From Clostridioides sp. ES-S-0054-01 (lineage in GTDB: Bacteria > Bacillota > Clostridia > Peptostreptococcales > Peptostreptococcaceae), in NCBI GenBank assembly GCA_021561035.1, contig CP067346.1, positions 2,263,001 to 2,327,000 on the forward strand: 64,000 nucleotides of DNA. The letters are read 5' to 3'. Shown in pieces: positions 16,082 through 25,800 of the stretch (its first letter is position 1; each line of letters opens with the position of its first letter). The translations under genes and the position numbers were made by a program. The notes below the pieces were generated by a model. It was given only the letters and a program-made list of their open reading frames with translations. It did not search any database and was not told the DNA's origin.

Positions 16082-17308
16082 CTAGTCTTCGCCACAATAA
16101 GTATAGTTTATATCTATACTTTTTATATTTATTTCACTATAAGTTTCTCCTATTCTACATTTAAACATCAAATTTTTTGCAGGAGGTTTAAATGGAAAAG
16201 TATCTACTATTTTATGGTAATATTCTCCTTTATCTTCATAATATACATCAAATATGAAGTCTTCGGAATACTTTCCACTATCACTGCTATTATTAAAGTG
16301 CGGAGTTATACCTGTAATCATTACATCTCTCTTCTCATCAATATTACATTTAAAACTAAATGTAGAAGCTTTGTAATTATTATAGTAATTTATATATGCT
16401 CCTAAAGATTTTATACCGTAAATAAAAGTTCTTAGATTTGTTTCACATTCTTCATAATTATAACTTCTTAAAACTATCTTTATTTGATTAACCTTTTTAT
16501 TAGGAAAGTTTATTCTGAATGCTCTAACTGAATTTAAAAATTCATTTGTTGAATTATTTCGTGTTATTGCTGAATGATATTCAATTCCCTCTATTTCTTC
16601 CCAATAACTAGAATCACCAAATCTTATGTATACATTTTTTACACTACATAAAAATGGATGTATATATATTTCATTCATTTCTGATGTGGTCATAATATCT
16701 TCTGGAAGATTAATCTCATACTCTGTATCCAAAAAATCTACAGAATTACTTGTAACTACTCTTTTTGTCCAATATAAATTATTATCTTTAGAAAAAGGAG
16801 CATATACATCATTGTCTTGTTCTGATATAACACCAAAACTAGTAGTTTTTGTCTTAACTACAAGACTTTTTGGAATAAACATGAAATTTGATACGTCATC
16901 AAAAACAGCTAATTTTGAAATCTTTTTTGAGGGTCTTATAGTTATATCTGATGTTATGTTATTTATTATAGCTCCAAATGTACTCTCATCAGACTTACAA
17001 TCTTGGGGTAGTATTATTTTTTTTCTTAATTTATTAGATTTTTGTATATCAATATACTTATTTAACAACTGATTATACTTTTGTATTAAGTTTGAGTTTA
17101 CAGCTTCCAACTGAGCATTTTCAAGTTTTATTAAATTTATATTATTATTTAACATACGTTCTATCTCATTAGTTTTATTAAATAAATCTAGTATATCATT
17201 TAGCATATTGTTTTGATTATCATTATGCATTGAACTTGTATTTATTGCTTTATATCCAAAATCATTTCTATTTGCTACTGGCAAATTATTAATAACAACT
17301 CTATCCAT
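16082..17308 (-). CDS. Coiled-coil and beta-sandwich structural protein, end of tail-like operon
   Basis: Residues 35-95 of this 408-residue protein form a helical coiled coil (FNKTNEIERMLNNNINLIKL onward). The rest is beta-rich and contains a galactose-binding/discoidin-like stretch near 200-330 (NKKVNQIKIVLRSYNYEECE, then KSLGAYINYYNNY). It starts directly after the stop of the 569-residue gene (TAG-ATG adjacent) and is followed by a terminator. The coiled coil suggests trimerisation on the particle and the beta domain suggests ligand binding. Together with its position at the end of the gene order, this suggests a peripheral appendage. No closer family is recognised. Confidence 0.55.
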   Translation of the reverse strand: MDRVVINNLPVANRNDFGYKAINTSSMHNDNQNNMLNDILDLFNKTNEIERMLNNNINLIKLENAQLEAVNSNLIQKYNQLLNKYIDIQKSNKLRKKIILPQDCKSDESTFGAIINNITSDITIRPSKKISKLAVFDDVSNFMFIPKSLVVKTKTTSFGVISEQDNDVYAPFSKDNNLYWTKRVVTSNSVDFLDTEYEINLPEDIMTTSEMNEIYIHPFLCSVKNVYIRFGDSSYWEEIEGIEYHSAITRNNSTNEFLNSVRAFRINFPNKKVNQIKIVLRSYNYEECETNLRTFIYGIKSLGAYINYYNNYKASTFSFKCNIDEKRDVMITGITPHFNNSSDSGKYSEDFIFDVYYEDKGEYYHKIVDTFPFKPPAKNLMFKCRIGETYSEINIKSIDINYTYCGED

Positions 17309-19018
17309 CTAATCCCCCCTTACATCATACAATATGTCTATTTCTTCTTGTATATTGCCAATTATATCTATAAAGCTTCCATAACTATAACTTGAATCTA
17401 TAAGCACTTCTTCTTTCATTACATCTAATCTATCTATCTTGTCACTTAATTTTCTTATATTATAATACACTTGATGATACATTGAACTTATCTTACAACT
17501 TTCTTGTGGACCTCTATACCTATTATTAAACTTGACAGCATTTGGAATTTCATCTAATACCCTATTTGAAGTTTCACCTGCTTTACCATCTACATGAAAA
17601 ATCTTAGTTTCTACTTTAGATTTATTACCTGAATAATCAGTTGTATAAATCCTAAACATATAATATCCTTTTTGTAAAGGTTGTGTCATAATTGTTTCTC
17701 TTTGAGTTTTATTGTATATAATAGATGGATTATTTAAAATAATTGGATTAATATCACTTTCTACAGGATGTAAACACCAATTGTAATCTTTGATACCTGT
17801 AGTAACGATTGTTGTAGCTACATTTGATTCAGTTACTACCTTTGTACTTAAATCTATTCCTTCTACATAATATTGGTATATACTTCCTGTATCCATAGAA
17901 GTATACTCCAAAATGACTTTCCTATCTTCAGTAGTATACTGATTTGTTATACTTGGCTTAATTGGAATAGACGTGTCCCCAGGCTTGTCTTCAATAGACA
18001 TATTTTCAGTCAATTGTTTCATTCTAAAAATAGTATTTGCCAATATTTTCTTCTCACATTCCTCAATATCTTCAATATCATTTATATTGTGTCCTATTTG
18101 AATCATAGCAGTATTGTTCCATGTCGTAAGATAATATGAGGATGCATTTTCTTGTGAAACAGACCAATTTGAGTTCCCTTCTGTTTTTTGTGGTATTATA
18201 TTAAACCATATATCTCCATATGCAAAGTTTGATGTAGTATGAGTGTATGATATTTTTATCTTTTCTTCATTATTTCCTATATTCCAAGGATATAATGTAA
18301 CTGAATCTGATTTATTTATAACTACTTCATTCCCCCATACAGCACTTGTAAATCCATGACCTTCATCAAAAAATATATTATCTTCCTTCCATTTTCCAAC
18401 TTTTATATTAAAAAATTCTCTTAATCTATTTAAACTTTCATCTTCTCTAAATATAGAGGAAATTAAATCATGACTTACAATAACACTTCTATTTGTGTTC
18501 ATAAATTCAAATATAGCATCTAATGCCATTTTGTTTAATTTATTTTCATTTGTGTAATCTTCACCACTAGAGAATCCTATAACTATCACATCATAAACAT
18601 ACATACCATTACTGTCTCTCAACAAACTATCTGGATTTTCACAAAATTCTCTATTTGATACAGGAGTTACATTTATTTTACCAAGACCATATCCTCTTGT
18701 ATCCTCTTTGCAAGGCTCTTCCATCCATTTTTTTAAAGAAGCTGACTTCTTAATACTCCATGTAATACCCCTATAACATTTAAAACTAATTTCTTCTCCT
18801 ATATTTGGATGTATATTTAATACCTTTATGTCACTTTCTAATTTTTCTAGTTCACATACAGAAATAGGCTGAAATACTTCATCAACAGAATTGCCAAAAT
18901 CATCTCCTATTTTTTTTCTAAATACTCTGTACAAATATGGTGAACTTGATGTATTCTCCCATCTTAAACTAACTTTATTTTCTTTATCAGATGATTTCGT
19001 ATATAATGTTATAGACAT
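17309..19018 (-). CDS. FN3 plus DUF5057-like structural protein
   Basis: This 569-residue protein is built from several parts. Residues 1-125 look fibronectin-III-like (NKVSLRWENTSSSPYLYRVF). Residues about 135-345 resemble a DUF5057-type alpha/beta domain (YDVIVIGFSSGEDY and RSVIVSHDL, strand-then-helix, as in flavodoxin-like or amidotransferase-like folds). Another FN3-like region lies at about 355-475, and the C-terminal 80 residues are helical. The start overlaps the previous stop by one base (TAATG). An alpha/beta domain in a tail-fibre operon is unusual; no nucleophile motif is evident. It is probably displayed on the outer baseplate, with unknown ligand. Confidence 0.5.
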   Translation of the reverse strand: MSITLYTKSSDKENKVSLRWENTSSSPYLYRVFRKKIGDDFGNSVDEVFQPISVCELEKLESDIKVLNIHPNIGEEISFKCYRGITWSIKKSASLKKWMEEPCKEDTRGYGLGKINVTPVSNREFCENPDSLLRDSNGMYVYDVIVIGFSSGEDYTNENKLNKMALDAIFEFMNTNRSVIVSHDLISSIFREDESLNRLREFFNIKVGKWKEDNIFFDEGHGFTSAVWGNEVVINKSDSVTLYPWNIGNNEEKIKISYTHTTSNFAYGDIWFNIIPQKTEGNSNWSVSQENASSYYLTTWNNTAMIQIGHNINDIEDIEECEKKILANTIFRMKQLTENMSIEDKPGDTSIPIKPSITNQYTTEDRKVILEYTSMDTGSIYQYYVEGIDLSTKVVTESNVATTIVTTGIKDYNWCLHPVESDINPIILNNPSIIYNKTQRETIMTQPLQKGYYMFRIYTTDYSGNKSKVETKIFHVDGKAGETSNRVLDEIPNAVKFNNRYRGPQESCKISSMYHQVYYNIRKLSDKIDRLDVMKEEVLIDSSYSYGSFIDIIGNIQEEIDILYDVRGD

Positions 19019-21138
19019 TATTCAGCCACCACCTTTATATTATTGATTACAGGAGTGACAGATATATCTGAAGTAGACAATTTAGCCATTACTCTACATC
19101 TTATTAAACTATTACCATCCATAGATTTTAACTTTTCAATTGTTGATGGTAACATATGTTTATATTTTACAAATATTCTAAAATATTCAGCTGTATTAAT
19201 TTTTATGTCTGGTCTTTGATATTGAGGAATCTTTTTTTCTTTTGATTCAATATTCACAGGGTCATTTGGACTAATCATATAATTGGGGTCAAATTTTACA
19301 ACTATACTGTCTATATTATCTGTAGATTTTATTGCATAATATTTAAGAGAATGAGCACTTATATCTTTCACTAAAGAATTATATGTTACTCTTTCCATCT
19401 TTGAACCAGCAAATATAGAATCACTATTAGACATTAAATTAAAATTATGCTTGATGGTTTTTACTGGTTCTGATAAATCTAATTTACCAAGTAAAAACAT
19501 TATTTGAACTTTGTTTTCTCCTTTTTTTAACTTAAATGCATATGTATTATCCTTTTTAAATACTTGTCTTCCATTCACAAGTACAATTACATCAAACACT
19601 TCCTTGTCCTTTTCAAAGCTAAAATATTTATTTTCTATTACAGTCTCTTCAAGACAATTAACATATTGACTCATTACTATATAATTCCATACACTTTTGC
19701 ACATTATCTCCATAGTATTTGCATCCATTGGTGCTATTCCAGTAACTCTATGTTTTGCATAATCGTTTATAGATACCTTTAAGGAACTTGGATATTCTTG
19801 ATTATATTTATCACTTACATCTAACCTTTCAATCATCCATTGAGAATGTCCAGTTCTCATTTCAATAGAATTTAAGTTTACATACTCTGGAAGTTGTTGT
19901 ACATAAAACAAAAAATTTTTTAACTCTATATCAAAATCACGCTTTCCAAATAAATCAGATGTATAGTAATTAAGTAGCTTTTCTTCTTTATATAAGAGAT
20001 TTAAGTCTAAAGCTATACCTGGCTTTATACTCTTCCATTCTACACTATTATTCTTATCTTCTATACCTACGAAATACGATATGTTTGTCATCGGTGGTAT
20101 TTTATTTTTTGGATTTAATGTTATATTTGATATAGGTTCATCAATATTGATTTTATTGCTTGTATACACACTAGTTTTAGAATATTTGTCATTATAAAGT
20201 GAAATATTATTTAATACAAATAATGAACCTAAGTTATCTATTTCTTCTTGGTCAATTTCGTATTTTTCAATTATAAATTTAATTGATAAAACATCTTCCT
20301 TGTTAAATCTCCATATATTATTTTTTTCTCCATTGCATTTAAACTTCTCTTTAAAGTTCTTGTTGTCAGAAGAAAGTAATAATGTTATAACGGTATCCTG
20401 TAGTGAATAACCACTAAGTTCAATTCTAGATATTGTTTTGATATTATCCAATTCTAAGTCTATAGTAATTATTTGAACTTCATTTTTAATTGGCGTTATA
20501 TTCAATGATATACTTTCATTAAGAGCCTCGTTTAATATCAAATTTGTATTTGTACTTATCTCTTGCCCATTTGATAATATTTTCAAATTTGACTTACTCA
20601 AATCTATTTTGTCATCCGGAATTGAATGAAGTTCATTTCTAAGGGTAGATGTATTGTAATCTATTTCACAAGTTGACTTAGGTATATTATTTTTTACTAA
20701 GTTTATAGTGTTTGTATCTTCAAGTGTATTAAAAGTTATAACATAAGGATAATAAGACTTTTTTTTGCTTGAAAACTCATTTGCTATTTCTGAATAAGCA
20801 ATAATCTTATTTGCTTCATTATATATGTTTATCATTTCTAAATCATACTTACTTACAGTTTCTATAGAAGAGTCTACTTGATGGTTATGTACTTCATAAA
20901 TAGATTTCAAATCATATTCTATATTTTCAAACATAGTATTAAATTGTTCTTTATCCGAATTTTGATATGGTAATAATGTAATTGGCTTAAAATAAGGTAA
21001 TCCAATTATTTTTTTTTCAAAAAACTCACTTATAAACTTATTCACTTCATAAAAAGTTACTAAATCTCCATTATTCAAAAGTCTTTTTATTATCTCTTCT
21101 TCTTTAATTTTTAATTGATACTCTTGAATGTTCATCAT
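19018..21138 (-). CDS. Discoidin-like baseplate/appendage protein (706 residues)
   Basis: The N-terminal 150 residues are helical (YQLKIKEEEIIKRLLNNGDL). A galactose-binding-like beta sandwich follows near residues 215-300 (TIDLELDNIKTISRIELSGY, VITLLLSSDNKNFKEKFKCN). Further beta domains follow, and the C-terminus carries the segment LIRCRVMAKLSTSDISVTPV that recurs in the 726- and 587-residue neighbours. The three are therefore paralogues in layout: helical attachment region, discoidin-like domain, beta modules and terminal strand motif. Its ATG overlaps the previous stop by 4 nt (ATGA), so translation is coupled. A carbohydrate- or surface-binding role is inferred. Confidence 0.55.
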   Translation of the reverse strand: MMNIQEYQLKIKEEEIIKRLLNNGDLVTFYEVNKFISEFFEKKIIGLPYFKPITLLPYQNSDKEQFNTMFENIEYDLKSIYEVHNHQVDSSIETVSKYDLEMINIYNEANKIIAYSEIANEFSSKKKSYYPYVITFNTLEDTNTINLVKNNIPKSTCEIDYNTSTLRNELHSIPDDKIDLSKSNLKILSNGQEISTNTNLILNEALNESISLNITPIKNEVQIITIDLELDNIKTISRIELSGYSLQDTVITLLLSSDNKNFKEKFKCNGEKNNIWRFNKEDVLSIKFIIEKYEIDQEEIDNLGSLFVLNNISLYNDKYSKTSVYTSNKINIDEPISNITLNPKNKIPPMTNISYFVGIEDKNNSVEWKSIKPGIALDLNLLYKEEKLLNYYTSDLFGKRDFDIELKNFLFYVQQLPEYVNLNSIEMRTGHSQWMIERLDVSDKYNQEYPSSLKVSINDYAKHRVTGIAPMDANTMEIMCKSVWNYIVMSQYVNCLEETVIENKYFSFEKDKEVFDVIVLVNGRQVFKKDNTYAFKLKKGENKVQIMFLLGKLDLSEPVKTIKHNFNLMSNSDSIFAGSKMERVTYNSLVKDISAHSLKYYAIKSTDNIDSIVVKFDPNYMISPNDPVNIESKEKKIPQYQRPDIKINTAEYFRIFVKYKHMLPSTIEKLKSMDGNSLIRCRVMAKLSTSDISVTPVINNIKVVAE

Positions 21139-22898
21139 ATAATTTCCTCCGAACCTACATCTATACTGTAACTATATACTATAGGTGACTCATCAATTAT
21201 TTCCTCTGGTCTATATAACTCTATTTTCAATCTAAATTCATTAACATCATTAAGCATATCAACATATGTAAGATTTTTATTTCTATTTATAGTTGATATA
21301 TTACTGTTTATGGCTATTGTACAAGAACCATATTCAGTCCTATGTCTTGGTCTTATTCTAGTCCATACTGAACCATCATCAAAACTTATATAGTATTTAA
21401 TATAATCATCAATTTTTTTGTTTTGGTCCAAATATTCCACAAATCTTTTAGGTATGTAATCTTTAGAATTTAAAGTAATTGACCTTATACTTTCAGTTGA
21501 TAAAAATTTTTGTGATAGATATACTCCATATTTATCATAAACTTTATATTTAAGTTCAATATTTTTTATACCTATAACATATCTCTTTGCATTTACTCCT
21601 TCGTATTGAAATTTATAATTATCTTCACTTATCTTTTTATAAAATAATTGAGATTTTATATACTCTTTTGTTAAAAAATTATCAGTTGATTTTGTAGATG
21701 GATAAATTATATTTTTATCATCATGATTGTACTTAAGTCCTATCATCTCTATACTTTTTTGAGGCTTATCAAATTGTACATAATCTTTCTCATTATCATA
21801 AAAAAAATATGGAATCCTAGTTGGATTTATATTTAAAAAATACTCTCTACATACTTTAGTAAAATTGCTGTCTTCTTGTTCTAATTCAACTATAATTTCT
21901 TTAACTATACTTGATTTAAAGGTTATTGTATTTTCTTCATCTAGGTATTGATTTAGATGTAATATTTGAACATTTTCATACTTATCTCTTACAATTATCC
22001 TTTTTATTATAGGATTATGTAGATTAACATTTGGTCTTGATATGCCATAAATTTTAAACCAATTTATATTGACAGGTATATCCAAAGAAATCTTAAAATG
22101 TAATTTTAAAATACTATCATCATTTATCCAACTTATACCTTCTTTATACTTAAACCCAACCATTGCAGTTTTTATTTTTACATCGTCTTCTAAGTTATAC
22201 ATTTCAAACTCAAACCAAGTGTCATCATTTCCATCTAACATATCTGATAAATATATGTGAGAATCATCTTCTCCAATGTATTTTATTTTATTATAAGATG
22301 GATATATTTCATGTGTATTTCCAGGGAAACCATTTGATGTATCTAAAACTTGTACATTTATATTGTCATTTACACATTTACTTGATATTGTTGCTAGTGT
22401 TAATGCTCCACTTAACACATTACAAGAAGCATTATTTAAGTTATTTCTATTACTAATTTTTATAAAATCATCTGAATAAATTATATTACTGACAGTTTTC
22501 AACGAGTCCACTTTTTTATCTAGTTCATTTATCTCTATTTCTATATGGTTTAGTTTGTTCATTAATATACCAGTCTCTTCTTTAACATCTTTAAAATATA
22601 TTTGTAAGTTATTTTCTATTTCCTCATAGCTACATATTAAGATATGCATATCATATTTAGCTTTTTTTAACATATCACTATAGTCTGAAAATGATGGTAT
22701 ATATACTGCCCTATTGAATTTAAATGATGGTTTTCCAAGTTTATTGTAAAAATCGATAATCATATTTTTAAATTCGTAAAGATATTCTGTTTTCGTCTTT
22801 ATTTTCCCAGAACCAAAATTTTTATTTAAATCCTCTATTAGAATTTTAATTCTTTCTTCAAACAATATACTTGGCTTTTTATATTTATAATTATTCAT
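21135..22898 (-). CDS. Discoidin-like baseplate/appendage protein (587 residues)
   Basis: The N-terminal region is helical with a coiled coil (about 85-135, MNKLNHIEIEINELDKKVDS). A discoidin-like part is marked by LSDMLDGNDDTWFEFEMYNL near residue 215, the typical D-G-x-x-x-T-W/Y calcium-loop pattern of F5/8-type C domains. Beta-rich modules follow. The C-terminal segment NEFRLKIELYRPEEIIDESP matches the layout of the 706- and 726-residue neighbours. AAAGGTGATA precedes ATG 22898. It lies 10 nt after the upstream gene, in the same operon. Its function is inferred as one element of a hetero-oligomeric appendage. Confidence 0.55.
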   Translation of the reverse strand: MNNYKYKKPSILFEERIKILIEDLNKNFGSGKIKTKTEYLYEFKNMIIDFYNKLGKPSFKFNRAVYIPSFSDYSDMLKKAKYDMHILICSYEEIENNLQIYFKDVKEETGILMNKLNHIEIEINELDKKVDSLKTVSNIIYSDDFIKISNRNNLNNASCNVLSGALTLATISSKCVNDNINVQVLDTSNGFPGNTHEIYPSYNKIKYIGEDDSHIYLSDMLDGNDDTWFEFEMYNLEDDVKIKTAMVGFKYKEGISWINDDSILKLHFKISLDIPVNINWFKIYGISRPNVNLHNPIIKRIIVRDKYENVQILHLNQYLDEENTITFKSSIVKEIIVELEQEDSNFTKVCREYFLNINPTRIPYFFYDNEKDYVQFDKPQKSIEMIGLKYNHDDKNIIYPSTKSTDNFLTKEYIKSQLFYKKISEDNYKFQYEGVNAKRYVIGIKNIELKYKVYDKYGVYLSQKFLSTESIRSITLNSKDYIPKRFVEYLDQNKKIDDYIKYYISFDDGSVWTRIRPRHRTEYGSCTIAINSNISTINRNKNLTYVDMLNDVNEFRLKIELYRPEEIIDESPIVYSYSIDVGSEEII

Positions 22899-22908
22899 AT
22901 TATCACCT

Positions 22909-25089
22909 TTAAAATGTATCTATCATATATTTTATTTCTTTTAAAGCAGGTGTTAGCCATACGTCTTTAACTGTGTTTCTTCTAAATAGTGCTTTTAGTT
23001 TTATTTTTGATACTAAATGCTTATATGATATATCTATAATATATTTACTTTCTATCTCTTTATTAAAATAAATTGAATTCTCAAATATATAAAATTGAAG
23101 TTTGTCATCTAAATTATTAAAATTCTTATAACTATTACCATTTTCTGATATATCTGTTACGTTTAAAGTTTCTATTTCACAGTTAATATTACTAGTTGAT
23201 ATATCTACAACCTTTACATCACAATAATCAACAGTAGATTCTGTGAATGGTCTATATTTAAGTTCAAAGCTTGATGTATTTTTTCCATTAAAAGATTCTA
23301 TAGTTGTTTCTAACTTTGATGAAAAATCTACAGAATCACTACCAGCAACAGGCTTATAACTTATACTATATACTGCATTATAATCATAGTTAAATATTTG
23401 AATACAGTAAAAAAATCCAGTTTTTGGATTCTTATGTATATAAAACTCTTCACTATTTAAAGGTATCTCTTCTCCATCTTTCATTACTTTATAAATAGTT
23501 TCTGCCTCAAATCTAAAGTAAGCTCTAGTACTCCCTGTGATAAATAGAAGTTCGGATTCTATAATATCCTTATTCATTGGAAATATAGGAATCCAATCTT
23601 TAGTATCTGGATTATCAGATGCAGTAATATAATACTCTATATCAGTAACAGTTTTACCAAATGAATTTTTAGGATGTAGTTCGTCAGTTACTATATGTAT
23701 ACTTTTTATATTTGAATTTAGATTTACGGGTTTACTTATATAAATACCTGTTCTATCAAAATGATTATTATAACATCCTATATCATACAAACCATAGTTG
23801 TATTCATACTTTAATACCTTATGATTCAACTTGTCATTTCCAACTATTATAGACAGTAACTCATCATAAGAATAGGATAATATTCTATCATTCATTTGTT
23901 GCCATAGAGAATTAGCCAATTCTCTATCATAATACACTGGTTTAAATACAGCTTTAGTCACTTTTTCTTTTCTGTCATTTTTATTATTAAACCAAAGTAA
24001 ACTTTTACTTATTTCAGTTGGATTATATACATATGTTTCTCTTATATAATGTTTCTGTGTAAATAATATGTATATTCTCTTACATATTATATCTGGAAAC
24101 CTAAATGTAACTTTATCTCTAGTAAAAACACTTTTTAATGTTTTATCCTTATTATCTGGTGTTACTAATTCTATCAACGCCTCATCTTCATCATCTGTCA
24201 TTTTATATCTTATAGCTACTATGTCAATAGGATATTTTGTAAATGGAACAAGATTTATCTCGTTTATTTTATTGATAGATTCAAAGTTAAGTTCAAGGTC
24301 ACAAACTGCACCAGAATCTATTCCATAAAAATAATTATCTCTTACATATATAACCTGTGGTTTATTACTTTCAAACGAAACACTTAATGGAGCATCTGAC
24401 AGTATTGTATCACTCCAAAATGATGTTGGATTTCCATCTATAGCATTTTCAAGAGAGGTTTTATTATTGTCAGATTGTATAAATCCTTCACCAAGCTGAA
24501 ATCTATAATTTAAACATGCTGTAGATACTTTATTGTCATATCTCAACATGTTATCCCGTTTTAAAAATGGTAATGTCAGTCTGTTTTCCTTTTCATCAAA
24601 ATTAACATAACACTTTTCTAGTATCCATTGACCATATCTATCTTTTTGAAGATTTCTGCTTTTATCAAAATTATTTGAATTTCTAAACCTATCTATTATA
24701 AATTTAGACATATGTTTAAATGAAGTAGAGTATCTACAACTCTCTAATTTATCTTTTATTTGATTTATCTTTGTTTTTATACTATTTATGTATGACATAC
24801 TCATACTATCATGTTTTGATATCAATTCAGTCATTGAGTTAACTACACTAAAACTGGTCAGTAAATCTATGTATAGTTCATTCATAGTCTTGTTAATTGA
24901 TTGAGAGTTAATATTTGTCTCATGTTCATCTAAACTTGTTATTAATGTATTATTCCTAATTTTCATCTTAAATTCATTTTCTAAAATAGCTCTTTCCTCA
25001 TCAGTTGAACAGTTTGATACTATTTCACTTACAACTTTTTCTATAATCTCATCTTTTACTTTACTTATATTCAATGTCGTATCTAACAT
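22909..25089 (-). CDS. Discoidin-like baseplate/appendage protein (726 residues)
   Basis: ATG 25089 is preferred (a TTG at 25101 would overlap the previous gene and sit on its ribosome binding site). Residues 1-160 are helical. A clear F5/8 type C-like segment starts near residue 205 (SLENAIDGNPTSFWSDTILS), followed by KINEINLVPFTKYPIDIVAI strands. Several beta domains fill the centre. The C-terminus LKALFRRNTVKDVWLTPALK is shared in pattern with the 587- and 706-residue paralogues. It is the largest of the three. No enzyme residues are recognised; ligand binding on the particle surface is inferred. Confidence 0.55.
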   Translation of the reverse strand: MLDTTLNISKVKDEIIEKVVSEIVSNCSTDEERAILENEFKMKIRNNTLITSLDEHETNINSQSINKTMNELYIDLLTSFSVVNSMTELISKHDSMSMSYINSIKTKINQIKDKLESCRYSTSFKHMSKFIIDRFRNSNNFDKSRNLQKDRYGQWILEKCYVNFDEKENRLTLPFLKRDNMLRYDNKVSTACLNYRFQLGEGFIQSDNNKTSLENAIDGNPTSFWSDTILSDAPLSVSFESNKPQVIYVRDNYFYGIDSGAVCDLELNFESINKINEINLVPFTKYPIDIVAIRYKMTDDEDEALIELVTPDNKDKTLKSVFTRDKVTFRFPDIICKRIYILFTQKHYIRETYVYNPTEISKSLLWFNNKNDRKEKVTKAVFKPVYYDRELANSLWQQMNDRILSYSYDELLSIIVGNDKLNHKVLKYEYNYGLYDIGCYNNHFDRTGIYISKPVNLNSNIKSIHIVTDELHPKNSFGKTVTDIEYYITASDNPDTKDWIPIFPMNKDIIESELLFITGSTRAYFRFEAETIYKVMKDGEEIPLNSEEFYIHKNPKTGFFYCIQIFNYDYNAVYSISYKPVAGSDSVDFSSKLETTIESFNGKNTSSFELKYRPFTESTVDYCDVKVVDISTSNINCEIETLNVTDISENGNSYKNFNNLDDKLQFYIFENSIYFNKEIESKYIIDISYKHLVSKIKLKALFRRNTVKDVWLTPALKEIKYMIDTF

Positions 25090-25090
25090 A

Positions 25091-25420
25091 TTATATTCCA
25101 ACCTTTAATTTATACTTTTCATAACATTTATTAAGTATATTAATTAACTCATTGATAGCCATTTGTACATCTTCTTTAGTTTTCATTATTTCAAATTCTA
25201 TTCTAGTACCATTCCACTCTGATTTGTTCCATTTAATTGGTCTAATTCCTTCCTTTATCAGTTTAATCCACAAAGATAACTTATAAACTTCATACATATT
25301 TTCATCCATTAATTCTAATTCTCTAGTTAATTTTTTTCCTATAATAACACCACTTTCCATAGTATATCCTTCCAAACTTTCTTTTGAAATAGTGTACTTC
25401 TCTTCTTCAAAATCTTGCAT
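25091..25420 (-). CDS. Small structural or assembly protein of the tail-like operon (109 residues)
   Basis: The family is not recognised. The protein is mixed helix and strand and acidic at its N-terminus (MQDFEEEKYTISKESLEGYT). The C-terminal helix is amphipathic (DVQMAINELINILNKCYEKY). AGGAGG precedes ATG 25420. It lies directly upstream of the 726-residue protein and 31 nt after a 104-residue protein. Such short genes before large fibre proteins are often adaptors or chaperones; that is inference. Confidence 0.5.
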   Translation of the reverse strand: MQDFEEEKYTISKESLEGYTMESGVIIGKKLTRELELMDENMYEVYKLSLWIKLIKEGIRPIKWNKSEWNGTRIEFEIMKTKEDVQMAINELINILNKCYEKYKLKVGI

Positions 25421-25450
25421 AAAGTTTCCTCCTCTGCTTATTTTGTGGTT

Positions 25451-25765
25451 TTATGTTCCTTCAGTATTTTTATCTTCTCTTATTTGACCATTTATAACTA
25501 TTAAATCTTTATTAGTTATTATCACTTTATTTTCCTCAAATGATATTCCCTTTTTTAATAAAAACTCTTCCAATAAATCTTGAATTTGAGCTAGTATTAA
25601 ATCTTCTTTAACTCTTTGTATAACCTCATCTATAATTTGTTCTTTAGAACCTAATACTTTTTTACCATCATATTCAAAATATCTCTGAATTACATTTATT
25701 AGATATGCATCAACCTTGTCTAGACCTTTCACATAAATGTTGTCTTTTTTCTGTTGTATTCTCAT
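25451..25765 (-). CDS. Small protein of the tail-like operon (104 residues)
   Basis: The family is not recognised. Its core is two amphipathic helices (SKEQIIDEVIQRVKEDLILA, IQDLLEEFLLKKGISFEENK) followed by beta strands (IITNKDLIVINGQIR). There is no Cys, signal or membrane segment. GGTGAA lies before the start. It sits between the 292-residue protein and the 109-residue protein in an unbroken same-strand series, so an adaptor or chaperone role is possible but unproven. Confidence 0.5.
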   Translation of the reverse strand: MRIQQKKDNIYVKGLDKVDAYLINVIQRYFEYDGKKVLGSKEQIIDEVIQRVKEDLILAQIQDLLEEFLLKKGISFEENKVIITNKDLIVINGQIREDKNTEGT

Positions 25766-25800
25766 ATTTCACCAACTCACCATATTGTCTGTATACATTA

